Below, piece by piece: positions 8,409 to 17,273 of a DNA stretch of 64,000 nucleotides. The DNA is taken from assembly GCF_016862075.1 (NCBI RefSeq), contig NZ_BOMG01000102.1, positions 1 through 64,000 on the forward strand, written 5' to 3'. The translations under genes and the position numbers were made by a program. Source of the stretch: Actinoplanes couchii (GTDB taxonomy: Bacteria; Actinomycetota; Actinomycetes; Mycobacteriales; Micromonosporaceae). The notes beneath the pieces are model-generated. The model worked only from the letters and a program-made list of their open reading frames with translations. It was not told where the DNA came from and did no database searches. The first letter of the stretch is position 1. Every line of letters starts with the position of its first letter.

Positions 8409-9182
8409 ATGCGGTGGTTCCGGTTCGGGTCCGACAAGAACGCGGCCGAGCGGGATCCCGGCCGCCAGCAGGAGATCTACCGTGCACTGCAGCAGATGTC
8501 CGGGGCTGCACCGGCTCCGGCGCCCGGCGTCTACGGGCGGCCCGCCGGTGGCGGTGCTGTCTACGGCGCACCGGCCGGCGCCGTCTACGGTTCGCCGGCC
8601 GCCGGTGGGTTCGCGGAGAAAGCCGCCGAAGCGGTGCGGCTGCTCGACGGTGACGACGGCATCATGGTCGCCTCGGTGGTGCTGCACGAGTACGCCGACG
8701 CCGTCCACGCCGCCCTGCTGAACCAGGGTTTCGAAGTGGACCGCCGGCACTACCGGTGGACCTGGGAGGGCGCCGGGCCGCGGCTCCGCTCGCCGTTGCC
8801 GGCCGGGCCGACCGGGGCGTTCCACCCGTTCGTGCAGGTGGCCGCGGCGGTCACGGTCGTCGGCTCGCGGGCGAAGCAGGCGGTGAAGGTGGTCGCCGCC
8901 GGTCCGCTGCTGACGCACCTTCTGGAGATCCTGGACCTGGTGACCTCGGGCTGGGAGTACGGCGGGGTCCGCGCCGACACCGACCAGGCGACCCTGGCGG
9001 ACTCGCTGATCCACGCGGCCAAGGAGATCCGGGACGCGATGTCCGACGAGCCGCCGCTGCCGAACCCGGTCCGTGAGCAGATGCGCCGCAACAACACCGT
9101 CGACGTCTGGGATCCCAGCGGCACCCGGGTGGTGGGCGGCTTCAACCCGGGCAAGGCGATGCGGGAGTCCCTGCTGGCCTGA
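8409..9182 (+). CDS. Protein of unknown function with VYG-PAG repeats
   Basis: A 257-residue soluble protein that I do not recognise. Residues about 30-65 carry a Gly/Ala/Pro-rich repeat with three VYG copies (VYGRPAG, VYGAPAG, VYGSPAA), a likely disordered linker. The remainder is a mixed alpha/beta region (EAVRLLDGDDGIMVASVVLHEYADAVHAALL, HPFVQVAAAVTVVG) and a helical part ending in FNPGKAMRESLLA. ATG 8409 follows GAGGCG. The gene stands alone between the VanZ-like gene and a hairpin at 9237-9273. No function can be assigned. Confidence 0.75.
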   Translation: MRWFRFGSDKNAAERDPGRQQEIYRALQQMSGAAPAPAPGVYGRPAGGGAVYGAPAGAVYGSPAAGGFAEKAAEAVRLLDGDDGIMVASVVLHEYADAVHAALLNQGFEVDRRHYRWTWEGAGPRLRSPLPAGPTGAFHPFVQVAAAVTVVGSRAKQAVKVVAAGPLLTHLLEILDLVTSGWEYGGVRADTDQATLADSLIHAAKEIRDAMSDEPPLPNPVREQMRRNNTVDVWDPSGTRVVGGFNPGKAMRESLLA

Positions 9183-9236
9183 TCATCTCTGACTTTTCTG
9201 ACTTTTCGGGCGGCTCGGGTTGCTCCGGCTCGGGTT

Positions 9237-9273
9237 GCTCCGGCTCGCGGGGGAGGAATCCGCGAACCGGAGC
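9237..9273. terminator. Large hairpin between convergent genes
   Basis: GCTCCGG-C-TCGCGG (9237-9250) pairs with CCGCGA-A-CCGGAGC (9260-9273), 14 positions with one mismatch, around a 9-nt loop. It lies between the unknown gene and the minus-strand dioxygenase and is a plausible bidirectional terminator. Just before it, 15-bp CGGCTCGGGTTGCTC and 9-bp TCTGACTTT units are each repeated twice. Confidence 0.6.
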
Positions 9274-9306
9274 AGGTCTGCCCGAGGCCGGACCCGGGGC
9301 GGTTTC

Positions 9307-10224
9307 CTAGATGCCCGGCGTGGGTGTCTCGCTCGGTGTGGCGGATGCGGTCGGTGTGGCGGACTCGGTGGGGGAGGGCGACGCCGTCGGCGACGGGGAC
9401 GCTGTCGGCGGGGGACCGGACGGCGGCGGGCCACCGGGACCGCCCGGACCGCCGCCGCTGTCGTCGTCGCCGACCGAGGTGTCGGACAGGTCCATGCCGA
9501 TCGCGAAGCGGGCCGCGTACCCGCCGCGCACCCGTCGCGGGGTGAGCAGCATCTGTTCCCCGGCTTCCCGGTAGATGAAGTCGGTGGCGTTGGTGGTGTC
9601 CGGGGTGCCCTTGGCCGCGTACGGGTCGGTGGCCAGGAACGTCGTGTTGAACTCGTCGGTGAAGAACAGCTGGGACGTGAACTCGTACGGATTGCCGTCG
9701 GTCCCGGTGGTTCTGATCTTGATGTGGAAGTGCACGGTCCGGCCCTGGTACCAGCCGGGCAGCACGGTGATGAACCGGACCCGCCCGCACTCGTCGCTGA
9801 CCTGGTAGCCGCGCAGGAACGTGTGCCCGACCGAGTCGTTGGCGGCCTGGTCGGAGTAGACCCCGTAGGCGTCGCAGTGCCAGAGGTCGACGATCGCGCC
9901 GGGCAGTGCGGTGCAGCCGCCGGCACCGATCTGCAGGACGTCGATGCCGAGGTCGAAGCGGGTGCCGTCGGAGATCGTGCCGTCGTAGGTGTCGATGCGG
10001 ATGTCGGAGCGGTCGAGTCCTTCGTCGACGTAGTAGGGGCCTTCGGTCATCTCGGGTTTGGCCACGCAGTCGACGCTCAACGGTGTGCCGGTGGTGGTGC
10101 GGGGTTCGCCCGCGGCCTGGGCGGCGGTGCCGGCCAGTGCCAGGCCGGCGCCGGTGAGTCCGAGCACGGCGAGTGCCTGTCGCCGGCTCAGGACCCGACC
10201 GACCAGTTCGTCGTCGTTATCCAT
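9307..10224 (-). CDS. Secreted intradiol ring-cleavage dioxygenase
   Basis: A 305-residue extracellular dioxygenase-like protein. The N-terminus carries a Tat signal (LSRRQALAVLGLTGAGLALAG, residues 12-32). The catalytic core shows the non-haem Fe(III) ligands of intradiol dioxygenases: Tyr in EGPYYVDE, Tyr in CDAYGVYSD, and His-x-His in QGRTVHFHIK. The C-terminal 45 residues are a Gly/Pro then Ser/Pro/Thr-rich tail, probably a flexible surface linker. ATG 10224 has GAGGAGG 5 nt upstream. Family members of this exported type act on catechol-like or lignin-derived aromatics outside the cell. No other aromatic catabolism gene adjoins. Confidence 0.9.
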   Translation of the reverse strand: MDNDDELVGRVLSRRQALAVLGLTGAGLALAGTAAQAAGEPRTTTGTPLSVDCVAKPEMTEGPYYVDEGLDRSDIRIDTYDGTISDGTRFDLGIDVLQIGAGGCTALPGAIVDLWHCDAYGVYSDQAANDSVGHTFLRGYQVSDECGRVRFITVLPGWYQGRTVHFHIKIRTTGTDGNPYEFTSQLFFTDEFNTTFLATDPYAAKGTPDTTNATDFIYREAGEQMLLTPRRVRGGYAARFAIGMDLSDTSVGDDDSGGGPGGPGGPPPSGPPPTASPSPTASPSPTESATPTASATPSETPTPGI

Positions 10225-10323
10225 GGATCCTCCTCGTGGGATGGGACCCGGCCGACGCTAGGAATCGATACTCATAGATACCTCAACGATTCCTGTGCTG
10301 AGCCTGTGCGATGACCCCGCCGG

Positions 10324-11207
<884 letters not shown>

Positions 11208-11211
<4 letters not shown>

Positions 11212-12266
11212 TGCCCGAGCCGCCCGATCAGCTTCGTCAGCACGTCGGGGGTGATCGTCAGCTCGTTGACCTGCGGCAGCTGACCGGCAAGTTCCTTCAG
11301 AGCCAGTGCCTGCAGTACGGCCGGGGGCAGGTCCCGGTACGCCGCGAGTCGTGCCGCCTCCGCCTCGGCCTCGGCCAGACCGACCAGCCGGGCGCCGGTG
11401 GCCCGAGCCTCGTCACGGACCCGGGTCGCCTCCGACTCGGTGATCGCGCTGCGCTTGGACCGCTCGGCCGCCGCGATGCTCGCCACCTCCTTGCGGTCGA
11501 CGTCCGCCTTCGCCGCGACCAGCTGGGTCTCGGCGTCCAGCTCGGCCTCCCGGCGGGTGTTGGCGCCGTGCTGCTCGACCAGCTCCTGCTGACGGCGGGC
11601 CAGCTCGATCTTGCTCTGCAGCTCGTTCTCGGCGATCTGGCGCTCCTGCTGCACGGCGTGGGCGCGGCGGGCGTACGTCGCCTTGTCCGCGTCCTGCTGC
11701 ACCGCCTCACGGGTCGGGGTCTGCAGCGCCCGCTCCAGGTCCGGCTCCGGGCGGATCGCGACGACCCGGGCGCTGACCACCGACACGCCGGTCTCGATGA
11801 GCCGCGGATCGCCGGCGAGCGCGTCGGCGACCGACTGCCGCACCGGTGCGATCCCGGTGGTCAGAGCCTCGGCGAGCGGCACCCGGGCCAGCACGTCCAG
11901 GGCCGGCTGCTGGGCCAGCTCGGCGAGCAGGGTGGCCACCTGGTCCAGCGGCTGGCCGCGCCACTTGCCCCGGTAGGGGTCGATGGAGAAGTCGAGCCGG
12001 CCGGCGGCGGCCGCCGGGTCGCTGAACCGGTAGGTGACGGTGGCCTGCACTGTCACGTCGGCGAAGTCCTCGGTGCGGGCGTGGAACAGCAGCGGCAGCT
12101 CCCGGTCGTCGACCGGGACCTCGCTGAGCACGGCGGTCAACGGCCGGTACCAGAACGACAGGCCCTTGCCGGAACGCTTCTCCCTGCCCTTCACGGTGTG
12201 GCTGACCCAGCTGGTCGGGGCGCCACGCAGGTGCCGCAGGTGGAAGCGACGCGTCACGTCAGCCAT
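11208..12266 (-). CDS. SPFH/Band 7 domain protein
   Basis: A 352-residue stomatin/flotillin-like protein. Residues about 40-190 form the SPFH domain (VPVDDRELPLLFHARTEDFADVTVQATVTYRF), followed by a long coiled coil from about 195 to 305 rich in Gln, Glu and Arg, then a short C-terminal domain. Unlike typical stomatins it has no N-terminal membrane helix, so it may assemble in the cytoplasm or bind membranes peripherally. ATG 12266 has AAGGGA 6 nt upstream. It is the first gene of a two-gene operon with the NAD-kinase-like protein, divergent from the Nudix regulator. Confidence 0.87.
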
Positions 12267-12293
12267 CGGAGTTCCCTTCGTTCGGTGCCTTGC

Positions 12294-12314
12294 TTTTCGT
12301 CGTTATGACGATAA
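12294..12314. promoter_or_regulatory. NrtR-like operator, box 1
   Basis: A 21-bp palindrome TTTTCGTC-N5-GACGATAA between the divergent SPFH and Nudix genes. It overlaps the putative -35 of the Nudix gene (TTATGA, 12303-12308). Its half-site CGTC/GACG matches box 2 at 12328-12348; centres are 34 bp apart. Confidence 0.7.
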
Positions 12315-12325
12315 TCCCGGGGCGC

Positions 12326-12348
12326 TATTATCGTCAACATGACGCGAA
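12326..12348. promoter_or_regulatory. NrtR-like operator, box 2, over the -10 and start codon
   Basis: TTATCGTC-N5-GACGCGAA at 12328-12348 is a second 21-bp palindrome of the same type. It covers most of the -10 hexamer TATTAT (12326-12331) and the ATG at 12339, which lies 7 nt after the -10 without a Shine-Dalgarno site. Binding here would block a leaderless Nudix transcript directly. Confidence 0.7.
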
Positions 12349-13058
12349 CTGAGTTCTCCGTCACGGTGGATCTGGTGCTGCTGACGATCCGGCAGGCCGC
12401 GCTCCAGGTGATGCTCGTGAGCCGTGGCATCCCGCCCCACCAGGGGCGGTGGGCGCTACCCGGCGGATTTGTGCACGGCGACGAGGATCTCGGCGAGGCG
12501 GCGGCCCGGGAGTTGCGCGAGGAGACCGGGCTCGACCCGCGCGACGGATACTTCGAACAGCTCGCCACCTACGGGCGGCCGGGCCGGGATCCACGCGGCC
12601 GGGTGGTCACGGTGGCGTATCTGGCACTGCTGCCGGACCTGCCGACACCGGTCGCCGGCAGCGACGCGGCGGGCGCGGCCTGGCGTCCCGTGGACGAGGT
12701 GCGCGGCGACCTGGCCTTCGACCACGACGAGATCCTGGCCGACGGGATCGAGCGGGCCCGGTCCAAGCTGGAGTACACGCCGCTGGCCACGGCGTTCTGC
12801 CCGCCGGAGTTCACCGTGGCGGATCTGCGGGCGGTTTACGAGACGGTGTGGCGCGTTCGGCTGGATCCCCGGAATTTCCACCGCAAGGTGACCGGCGCCG
12901 ACGGTTTTGTGGAACCGGCCGGCGGCACCGTGATCAGAGACCGGGGCCGCCCCGCACAGCTCTACCGCCGCGGCCCGGCCACGTCCCTGCACCCACCGTT
13001 GATGCGAGAGCCGACCAGACCCCCGGACCAGCGGCCCGACGGCAGGCGCACATCCTGA
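12339..13058 (+). CDS. NrtR-type Nudix transcriptional regulator
   Basis: A 239-residue regulator with an N-terminal Nudix fold and a C-terminal winged helix. The Nudix box GGFVHGDEDLGEAAARELREETGL (residues about 42-65; G-x5-E-x7-REUXEE form) looks intact. Residues 150-225 (YTPLATAFCPPEFTVADL then VYETVWRVRLDPRNFHRKV) match the winged-helix part of NrtR proteins, which sense ADP-ribose-type NAD intermediates and repress NAD genes. It is divergent from SPFH/NAD-kinase-like genes with two palindromic boxes in between, so autoregulation and joint control are likely. The start is leaderless. Confidence 0.88.
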   Translation: MTRTEFSVTVDLVLLTIRQAALQVMLVSRGIPPHQGRWALPGGFVHGDEDLGEAAARELREETGLDPRDGYFEQLATYGRPGRDPRGRVVTVAYLALLPDLPTPVAGSDAAGAAWRPVDEVRGDLAFDHDEILADGIERARSKLEYTPLATAFCPPEFTVADLRAVYETVWRVRLDPRNFHRKVTGADGFVEPAGGTVIRDRGRPAQLYRRGPATSLHPPLMREPTRPPDQRPDGRRTS

Positions 13059-14684
13059 TCATCGTTCCGGCAGTTCGATCGCGTTGGCTGCCCGGTGGAT
13101 CGGCTCGATCACCTTGGCCATCAGACGGTCCCGGCCGGGCAGGTGCGCCATCAGCCTCAGCATCACCATCGACATGCGAACCTGACCACGGGTGCGCATC
13201 ACCATGCGCTTGATGTTCGCCGGCCCCAGCTCCTGATTGCGAAGAGCGAAGGGCCGCATCCTTTCCTCGTACGCCAGGAAAGCGGTCGCAAGGTCCCCGA
13301 GGGCAAAGCCAGAAGCGGCCGCGCCACGAGAAGCGGCGGTGGAGACGGAGTCGGAAGCGGTCGCGCCACCAGAAGTGAAGGCGACGTCGGGAGCGGCCAC
13401 CGAACCAGAAACGGTGGCCGTGGCGGAGTCGGCAGCGACCGCAAAACCGGAAGCGGCGACGGAGGCGGAGTCGGAAGTGGCCGCGGAGTTGGAAGCGGTG
13501 GTGGAGGTGGAGTTGGAAGTGGCCGCGGAGTTGGAAGCGGTGGCGGAACCGGAACCGGAAGTGGCGGTGGAGGCGGTGCGGGCCGCAGCTGCGGCGGTTG
13601 CCAGTTCGTGGGCCAGGAGGTAGCCGCCGACCAAGGCCAAGCTGGTGCCCTGGCCGGAAGCCGGTGACGCGCAGTGTGCGGCATCGCCGAGGAGTACCAC
13701 CCGCCCGGTCGACCACCGCTCCATGTGGACCTGCGCGATCGCGTCGCAGTAGAAGTCGGGCGTGTCGTCGAGGCCGTCGAGCAGCCGCGGAACCTCCCAA
13801 CCCTCCGCGGCATAGGCCCGGCGCAACGCCGCCTTCTGCGTGGCCGGATCACGACTTTCCACTGAGCCGGCGGGAGTGTCGCCCTTTCGTGAACCTGCCG
13901 GATCGCCGACCTCACCAGTTCCGGTGCTGACCTCTCCTGAGCCGGTGCCGATCTCTCCTGAGCCGGTGCCGATCTCTCCTGTCCCGTCGCTGACCTCTCC
14001 TGAGTCGGTATCGACCTCTTCTGAGCCGGTGTTGGTGAACAGGAACATCGCTTTGAGGGTGGCGTCGCGTGCTGTGCTGTAGACGAGAGCGGTGCGGCCC
14101 GGGCTGATGTAGGTCAGTTCTTCGCGGTCCAGTTTCAGATGGTTGGGCACGCTGAAGATGGCTATGCGATGGCCCAGGTCGCGGATGAAGTGTTCCTCGG
14201 GGCCGAACGCCAGTGCACGGGTCACCGAATGTGTCCCGTCCGCGCCGACCACCACGTCGAACTCCTCGACCCGGCCGCTCGCGAACGTCACCCGGCTGTC
14301 GTCGAGCGCGACGATCGAATCTCCGAACCGGTAGTCGGCGCTCTCCCGGGTCAGCTCGAACAGCACCCGCAGCAGATCACCGCGCAGCACCTCGGCGTCG
14401 TCGTGGACCCGGCCACCGAACGTGTCCGCGTCCATCGACGCGACCCGCTTGCCGGTGGTGTCGACCACCGAACCGGTGCGCACGTCGGTCCGCAACCGGC
14501 GCAACTCGTCCAGGATCCCCATCGAGCGGACCACGTCGAGGGCGGCGCCCCGAATGTCCACCTTGTAGCCGCCGACCCGGATCGCCGGCGCCTTCTCGAC
14601 GACGGTCGGGGTGATGCCGTGCCTGGTCAGCCAGTGGGCGAGGGTGAGCCCGGCAACGCCGGCGCCGGAAATCAAAACCTTCAT
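13059..14684 (-). CDS. FAD-dependent monooxygenase with two low-complexity inserts
   Basis: A 541-residue PHBH-type flavin hydroxylase. The dinucleotide-binding GAGVAGLTLA is at residues 7-16, the DG motif GADGTHSVTR at 147-156 and the FAD pyrophosphate motif GDAAHCASPASGQG at 333-346. Homologues are usually near 390 residues; the excess is two inserts, a Gly/Thr/Ser/Glu stretch at about 218-280 and a Ser/Ala/Thr stretch at about 362-461, both built of short repeats and in frame. The second interrupts the helix following GDAAH, close to the active site region. Divergent from a TetR regulator sharing a duplicated operator. Probably oxidises an aromatic or antibiotic-like substrate controlled by that regulator. 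Confidence 0.88.
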   Translation of the reverse strand: MKVLISGAGVAGLTLAHWLTRHGITPTVVEKAPAIRVGGYKVDIRGAALDVVRSMGILDELRRLRTDVRTGSVVDTTGKRVASMDADTFGGRVHDDAEVLRGDLLRVLFELTRESADYRFGDSIVALDDSRVTFASGRVEEFDVVVGADGTHSVTRALAFGPEEHFIRDLGHRIAIFSVPNHLKLDREELTYISPGRTALVYSTARDATLKAMFLFTNTGSEEVDTDSGEVSDGTGEIGTGSGEIGTGSGEVSTGTGEVGDPAGSRKGDTPAGSVESRDPATQKAALRRAYAAEGWEVPRLLDGLDDTPDFYCDAIAQVHMERWSTGRVVLLGDAAHCASPASGQGTSLALVGGYLLAHELATAAAAARTASTATSGSGSATASNSAATSNSTSTTASNSAATSDSASVAASGFAVAADSATATVSGSVAAPDVAFTSGGATASDSVSTAASRGAAASGFALGDLATAFLAYEERMRPFALRNQELGPANIKRMVMRTRGQVRMSMVMLRLMAHLPGRDRLMAKVIEPIHRAANAIELPER

Positions 14685-14714
14685 GCCCGGAACGGTACGG
14701 CCGTATCAGACGAC

Positions 14715-14763
14715 TGTGCAATACGTTTGTATAAGACATATGTGCAAGACGTTTGTCTCAGAC
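14715..14763. promoter_or_regulatory. Duplicated TetR-type operator
   Basis: Two 23-bp near-identical copies begin at 14715 and 14741 (26-bp period), each holding a small palindrome: ATACGTTTGTAT and AGACGTTTGTCT. The differences between copies keep the inverted symmetry (ATAC/GTAT, AGAC/GTCT). Located between the divergent monooxygenase and TetR genes. Confidence 0.72.
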
Positions 14764-14781
14764 GGCGCGTAAGGTGAAAGC

Positions 14782-15555
14782 ATGGGAAACCGGGAAGATC
14801 TGCTCGATGCGGCCAAGCGATGCCTGTACGACAAGGGCTATGCCCGCACCACCGCCCGCGACGTGGCGGCGGCGGCCGGGGTCAGTCTCGCGGCGATCGG
14901 CTACCACTTCGGTACCAAGGAGTTGCTGCTCAACGCCGCGCTCCGGCAGGCCCTCGAGGAGTGGGGCGACGACCTGGCCCGGGTGCTGAACACCGACCAC
15001 GAAGAGACCCCCGCCCCGGGAACGCGAGACCCGGCGACGCGCGGCCCGGCGATGGCGGACTCAGGGTCGGCAGGATTAGCCCTTCCCGGCGCGGGCGCAA
15101 CCGACCTCGGATCGGACGGGGCGGTGGCCAACGTGCGGATGACCGGCGCGGCGAGGGTCGGCGCGGGGGTGGGTGGGGCCGGGGCGGCGGAGCGGTTTGC
15201 GGTTGCCTGGGACAAAGTTATTGCCTCGTTTGTTCGGAACGAGGCTTTGTGGGCTGTGCAGTTCGAGATCATTGCGCACCTCGACCGTACGCCGGAATTG
15301 CGAACTGCTTTTTCCCAAGCCGGTAGTCAAGCTCGGCTCGGGCTGGTGGAGCTTTTTCAGGTCGTGGTCCCGGCGGGACTGGAAGAGGCGGCCGGGACGC
15401 TGCTGCAAGCCATGCTCGGCGGGCTGGCCGCGCAGTGGCTGGTCGATCCGCGTAGCGCCCCCACCGGCGCGGAACTGGTGGGAGCGCTACTGGCGATCGC
15501 GGAGGGGCTCACCGCGGGATCACCCGCGGAGGGGCCCACGACAAAATCGCCTTGA
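14782..15555 (+). CDS. TetR-family regulator with an internal Gly/Ala-rich insert
   Basis: A 257-residue repressor, about 50 residues longer than usual. Residues 4-50 hold the HTH (LLDAAKRCLYDKGYARTTARDVAAAAGVSLAAIGYHF). Residues about 73-137 are a low-complexity Pro/Ala/Gly segment (PATRGPAMADSG, GARVGAGVGGAGAAE-like) not found in the ligand-binding domain of relatives, followed by a normal C-terminal helical domain. ATG 14782 is preceded by AAGGTGA. Divergent from the FAD monooxygenase, it very likely controls that gene through the duplicated operator upstream. Ligand unknown. Confidence 0.88.
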   Translation: MGNREDLLDAAKRCLYDKGYARTTARDVAAAAGVSLAAIGYHFGTKELLLNAALRQALEEWGDDLARVLNTDHEETPAPGTRDPATRGPAMADSGSAGLALPGAGATDLGSDGAVANVRMTGAARVGAGVGGAGAAERFAVAWDKVIASFVRNEALWAVQFEIIAHLDRTPELRTAFSQAGSQARLGLVELFQVVVPAGLEEAAGTLLQAMLGGLAAQWLVDPRSAPTGAELVGALLAIAEGLTAGSPAEGPTTKSP

Positions 15556-15575
15556 GGTCCGCAGGGTGTTACCGA

Positions 15576-15630
15576 GGAACAAGAGGTTCCGCCGGGTGCT
15601 ACGGAACAACAAGAGGTTCCGCAAGGTGCT
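15576..15630. repeat. Two imperfect hairpin-forming direct repeats
   Basis: GGAACAAGAGGTTCCGC followed by CGGGTGCT (15576-15600) is repeated as GGAACAACAAGAGGTTCCGC followed by AAGGTGCT (15603-15630). Each copy can fold on GGAAC/GTTCC. The array lies between convergent TetR and LLM genes and may serve as a terminator. Confidence 0.6.
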
Positions 15631-15682
15631 CACGAAATAACACCCTGAGGTTCGCGAGGACCTGCGAGAGAGGTGGCGAGGG

Positions 15683-16618
15683 CTACGACACCAGGGGCTT
15701 GAGGGCCGCCCCGACATGCGAGACGAAACCGGGGCGGTGGCCGTTTCGGGGGAGGTTGATGGTGATGCCGTCGATTCCGGCGTTCAGGACGCGCTCCTGG
15801 ATCTGCTCGGCCACCTGGTCCGCCGTACCGAGAATGGTCCGGTTTCTGCGGTCCTCGGGGATCTGGGATCCGAGTTCCTTCACCTCCTGCTCGTCCTCGC
15901 CCACCAGGCCCATCACCAGGTAGCTGGTGGCCAGGGTCGCCGGGTCGCGGCCGATCTCCTCGCAGCGCTGGCGCAGCACCTGCACCTTGCGCGACAGGTC
16001 ATCCGTGTCGCAGATGATGTTCATGTGGTCGGCGAACCTGGCGGCCAGCCGGAACGTCTTCTGCTCGCCGCTGCCGCCCAGCATGATCGGGATGTTCGGC
16101 CGGACCCGCGGGTTGTTCATCGCGCCGCGGGCGGTGTACCACTTGCCGTCCAGCACGCCGGGCTCGCCCTTCAGCATCGGCGTGATGATCTGCAGTGCCT
16201 CGTCGAGGCGTTCGAACCGCTGGCCGAAGGTGCCGAACTCGAAGCCCATGTCGTGGTGCTCGCGTTCGAACCAGCCGGCGCCGATGCCGAGGATCGCCCG
16301 GCCATGCGAGACCACGTCGAGAGTCGTGACGGTCTTCGCGAGAAGGGCCGGATTGCGGTACGTGTTACCGGTGACCAGTGTCGACAGTTGGATGGTCGAC
16401 GTGCCACCGGACAGTGCCCCGAGGGTCGTGTACGCCTCGAGCATGGCGTTCTCCGGGGCTCCGATCCCGGGCAGTTGATAGAAGTGGTCCATCACCAGCA
16501 CGGTGTCGAAGCCGGACGCCTCGGCCTCCTTGGCCTGCGCCAGGACGGTGTCGAAGAGGGTCTCGACCGGCCCGGGGTAGGTGTAGTTCGGAATCTGGTA
16601 ACCGAGTCTGATGGTCAC
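15683..16618 (-). CDS. LLM-class F420-dependent oxidoreductase
   Basis: A 311-residue luciferase-like TIM-barrel enzyme. Typical segments are LGYQIPNYTYPG at the N-terminus, GFDTVLVMDHFYQLPG, LSTLVTGNTYRNPALLAKTVTTLDVVSHGRAILGIGAGWFEREH and IPIMLGGSGEQKTFRLAARFADHMN, which match the F420-binding members (TIGR03560-like) common in actinobacteria. Such enzymes transfer hydride between F420 and an organic substrate. Full length. Divergent from a TetR regulator whose promoter region carries repeated GTAAGAG elements, so it is probably inducible by the regulator's ligand. Substrate unknown. Confidence 0.9.
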   Translation of the reverse strand: MTIRLGYQIPNYTYPGPVETLFDTVLAQAKEAEASGFDTVLVMDHFYQLPGIGAPENAMLEAYTTLGALSGGTSTIQLSTLVTGNTYRNPALLAKTVTTLDVVSHGRAILGIGAGWFEREHHDMGFEFGTFGQRFERLDEALQIITPMLKGEPGVLDGKWYTARGAMNNPRVRPNIPIMLGGSGEQKTFRLAARFADHMNIICDTDDLSRKVQVLRQRCEEIGRDPATLATSYLVMGLVGEDEQEVKELGSQIPEDRRNRTILGTADQVAEQIQERVLNAGIDGITINLPRNGHRPGFVSHVGAALKPLVS

Positions 16619-16628
16619 GATGTCTCCG

Positions 16629-16670
16629 ATGTAAGAGGGCTATCACTTGCTAATGTAAGAGCCTACTCAC
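16629..16670. promoter_or_regulatory. Repeated ATGTAAGAG elements, candidate TetR operator
   Basis: ATGTAAGAG occurs at 16629-16637 and 16653-16661 (24-bp period), the second followed by an imperfect inverted arm (GTAAG-N6-CTCAC). It lies between the LLM oxidoreductase and the TetR gene. Confidence 0.5.
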
Positions 16671-16682
16671 ATGGAGGCAAGC

Positions 16683-17270
16683 GTGTCGGCGAATCGGGCC
16701 TACCACCACGGTGATCTACGGGCCGCGTTGATCACGGCCACTTTCGAGCTTCTCGCCGAGCAGGGTCTGCAGAAGTTCTCGGTCGCCGCGGTGGCCCGCC
16801 GGCTCCAGGTCAGTTCGGCCGCGCCCTACCGGCACTTCCCCGATCGTGACCACCTGCTGGCCGCCGTGTCGGGGGTCGCCGCCCGCGAGCTGAACTCCGC
16901 TGTCGCCGAGGCCGCCGGCGCCGCCGGCCCCGACCCGGGCGACCGTCTCGCCGCGGCCGCCGGCGCCTACGTCCGGCACGTGTACCGCACCGGCGCCGGT
17001 CTCCCGGTGATCTACGCGGCCGGGCTGTCCCGGATCGAGGACGACGGCCGCCAGCAGCACACCCGCGCGCTGATGGCGACCCTGATGGACCTGGCCGCCG
17101 CCACCGGCACCCCCGACCAGCGGGAGACGTTGCTGCTGGTGGAGGCGACCATCGCGGTGGCGCACGGCTACATCGCGCTGTTCGCCGACGGCTTCTTCAC
17201 CCGCGGTCATCACAGCGCCGACGACATCGCCGCCCGCGCCATCGAGGCGGCCCGCACCCTGACGAAGTGA
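16683..17270 (+). CDS. TetR-family regulator (WHG-type C-terminal domain)
   Basis: A 195-residue repressor. HTH at about residues 15-50 (ALITATFELLAEQGLQKFSVAAVARRLQVSSAAPYRHF); the C-terminal domain resembles the TetR_C_13/WHG type (YRTGAGLPVIYAAGL, LVEATIAVAHGYIALFADGFF). GTG 16683 is preferred because GGAGG lies 5 nt upstream; ATG 16671 in the same frame overlaps that site. Divergent from the LLM oxidoreductase, its probable target. Convergent with the photolyase, 3 bp apart. Confidence 0.88.
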   Translation: MSANRAYHHGDLRAALITATFELLAEQGLQKFSVAAVARRLQVSSAAPYRHFPDRDHLLAAVSGVAARELNSAVAEAAGAAGPDPGDRLAAAAGAYVRHVYRTGAGLPVIYAAGLSRIEDDGRQQHTRALMATLMDLAAATGTPDQRETLLLVEATIAVAHGYIALFADGFFTRGHHSADDIAARAIEAARTLTK

Positions 17271-17273
17271 AGT

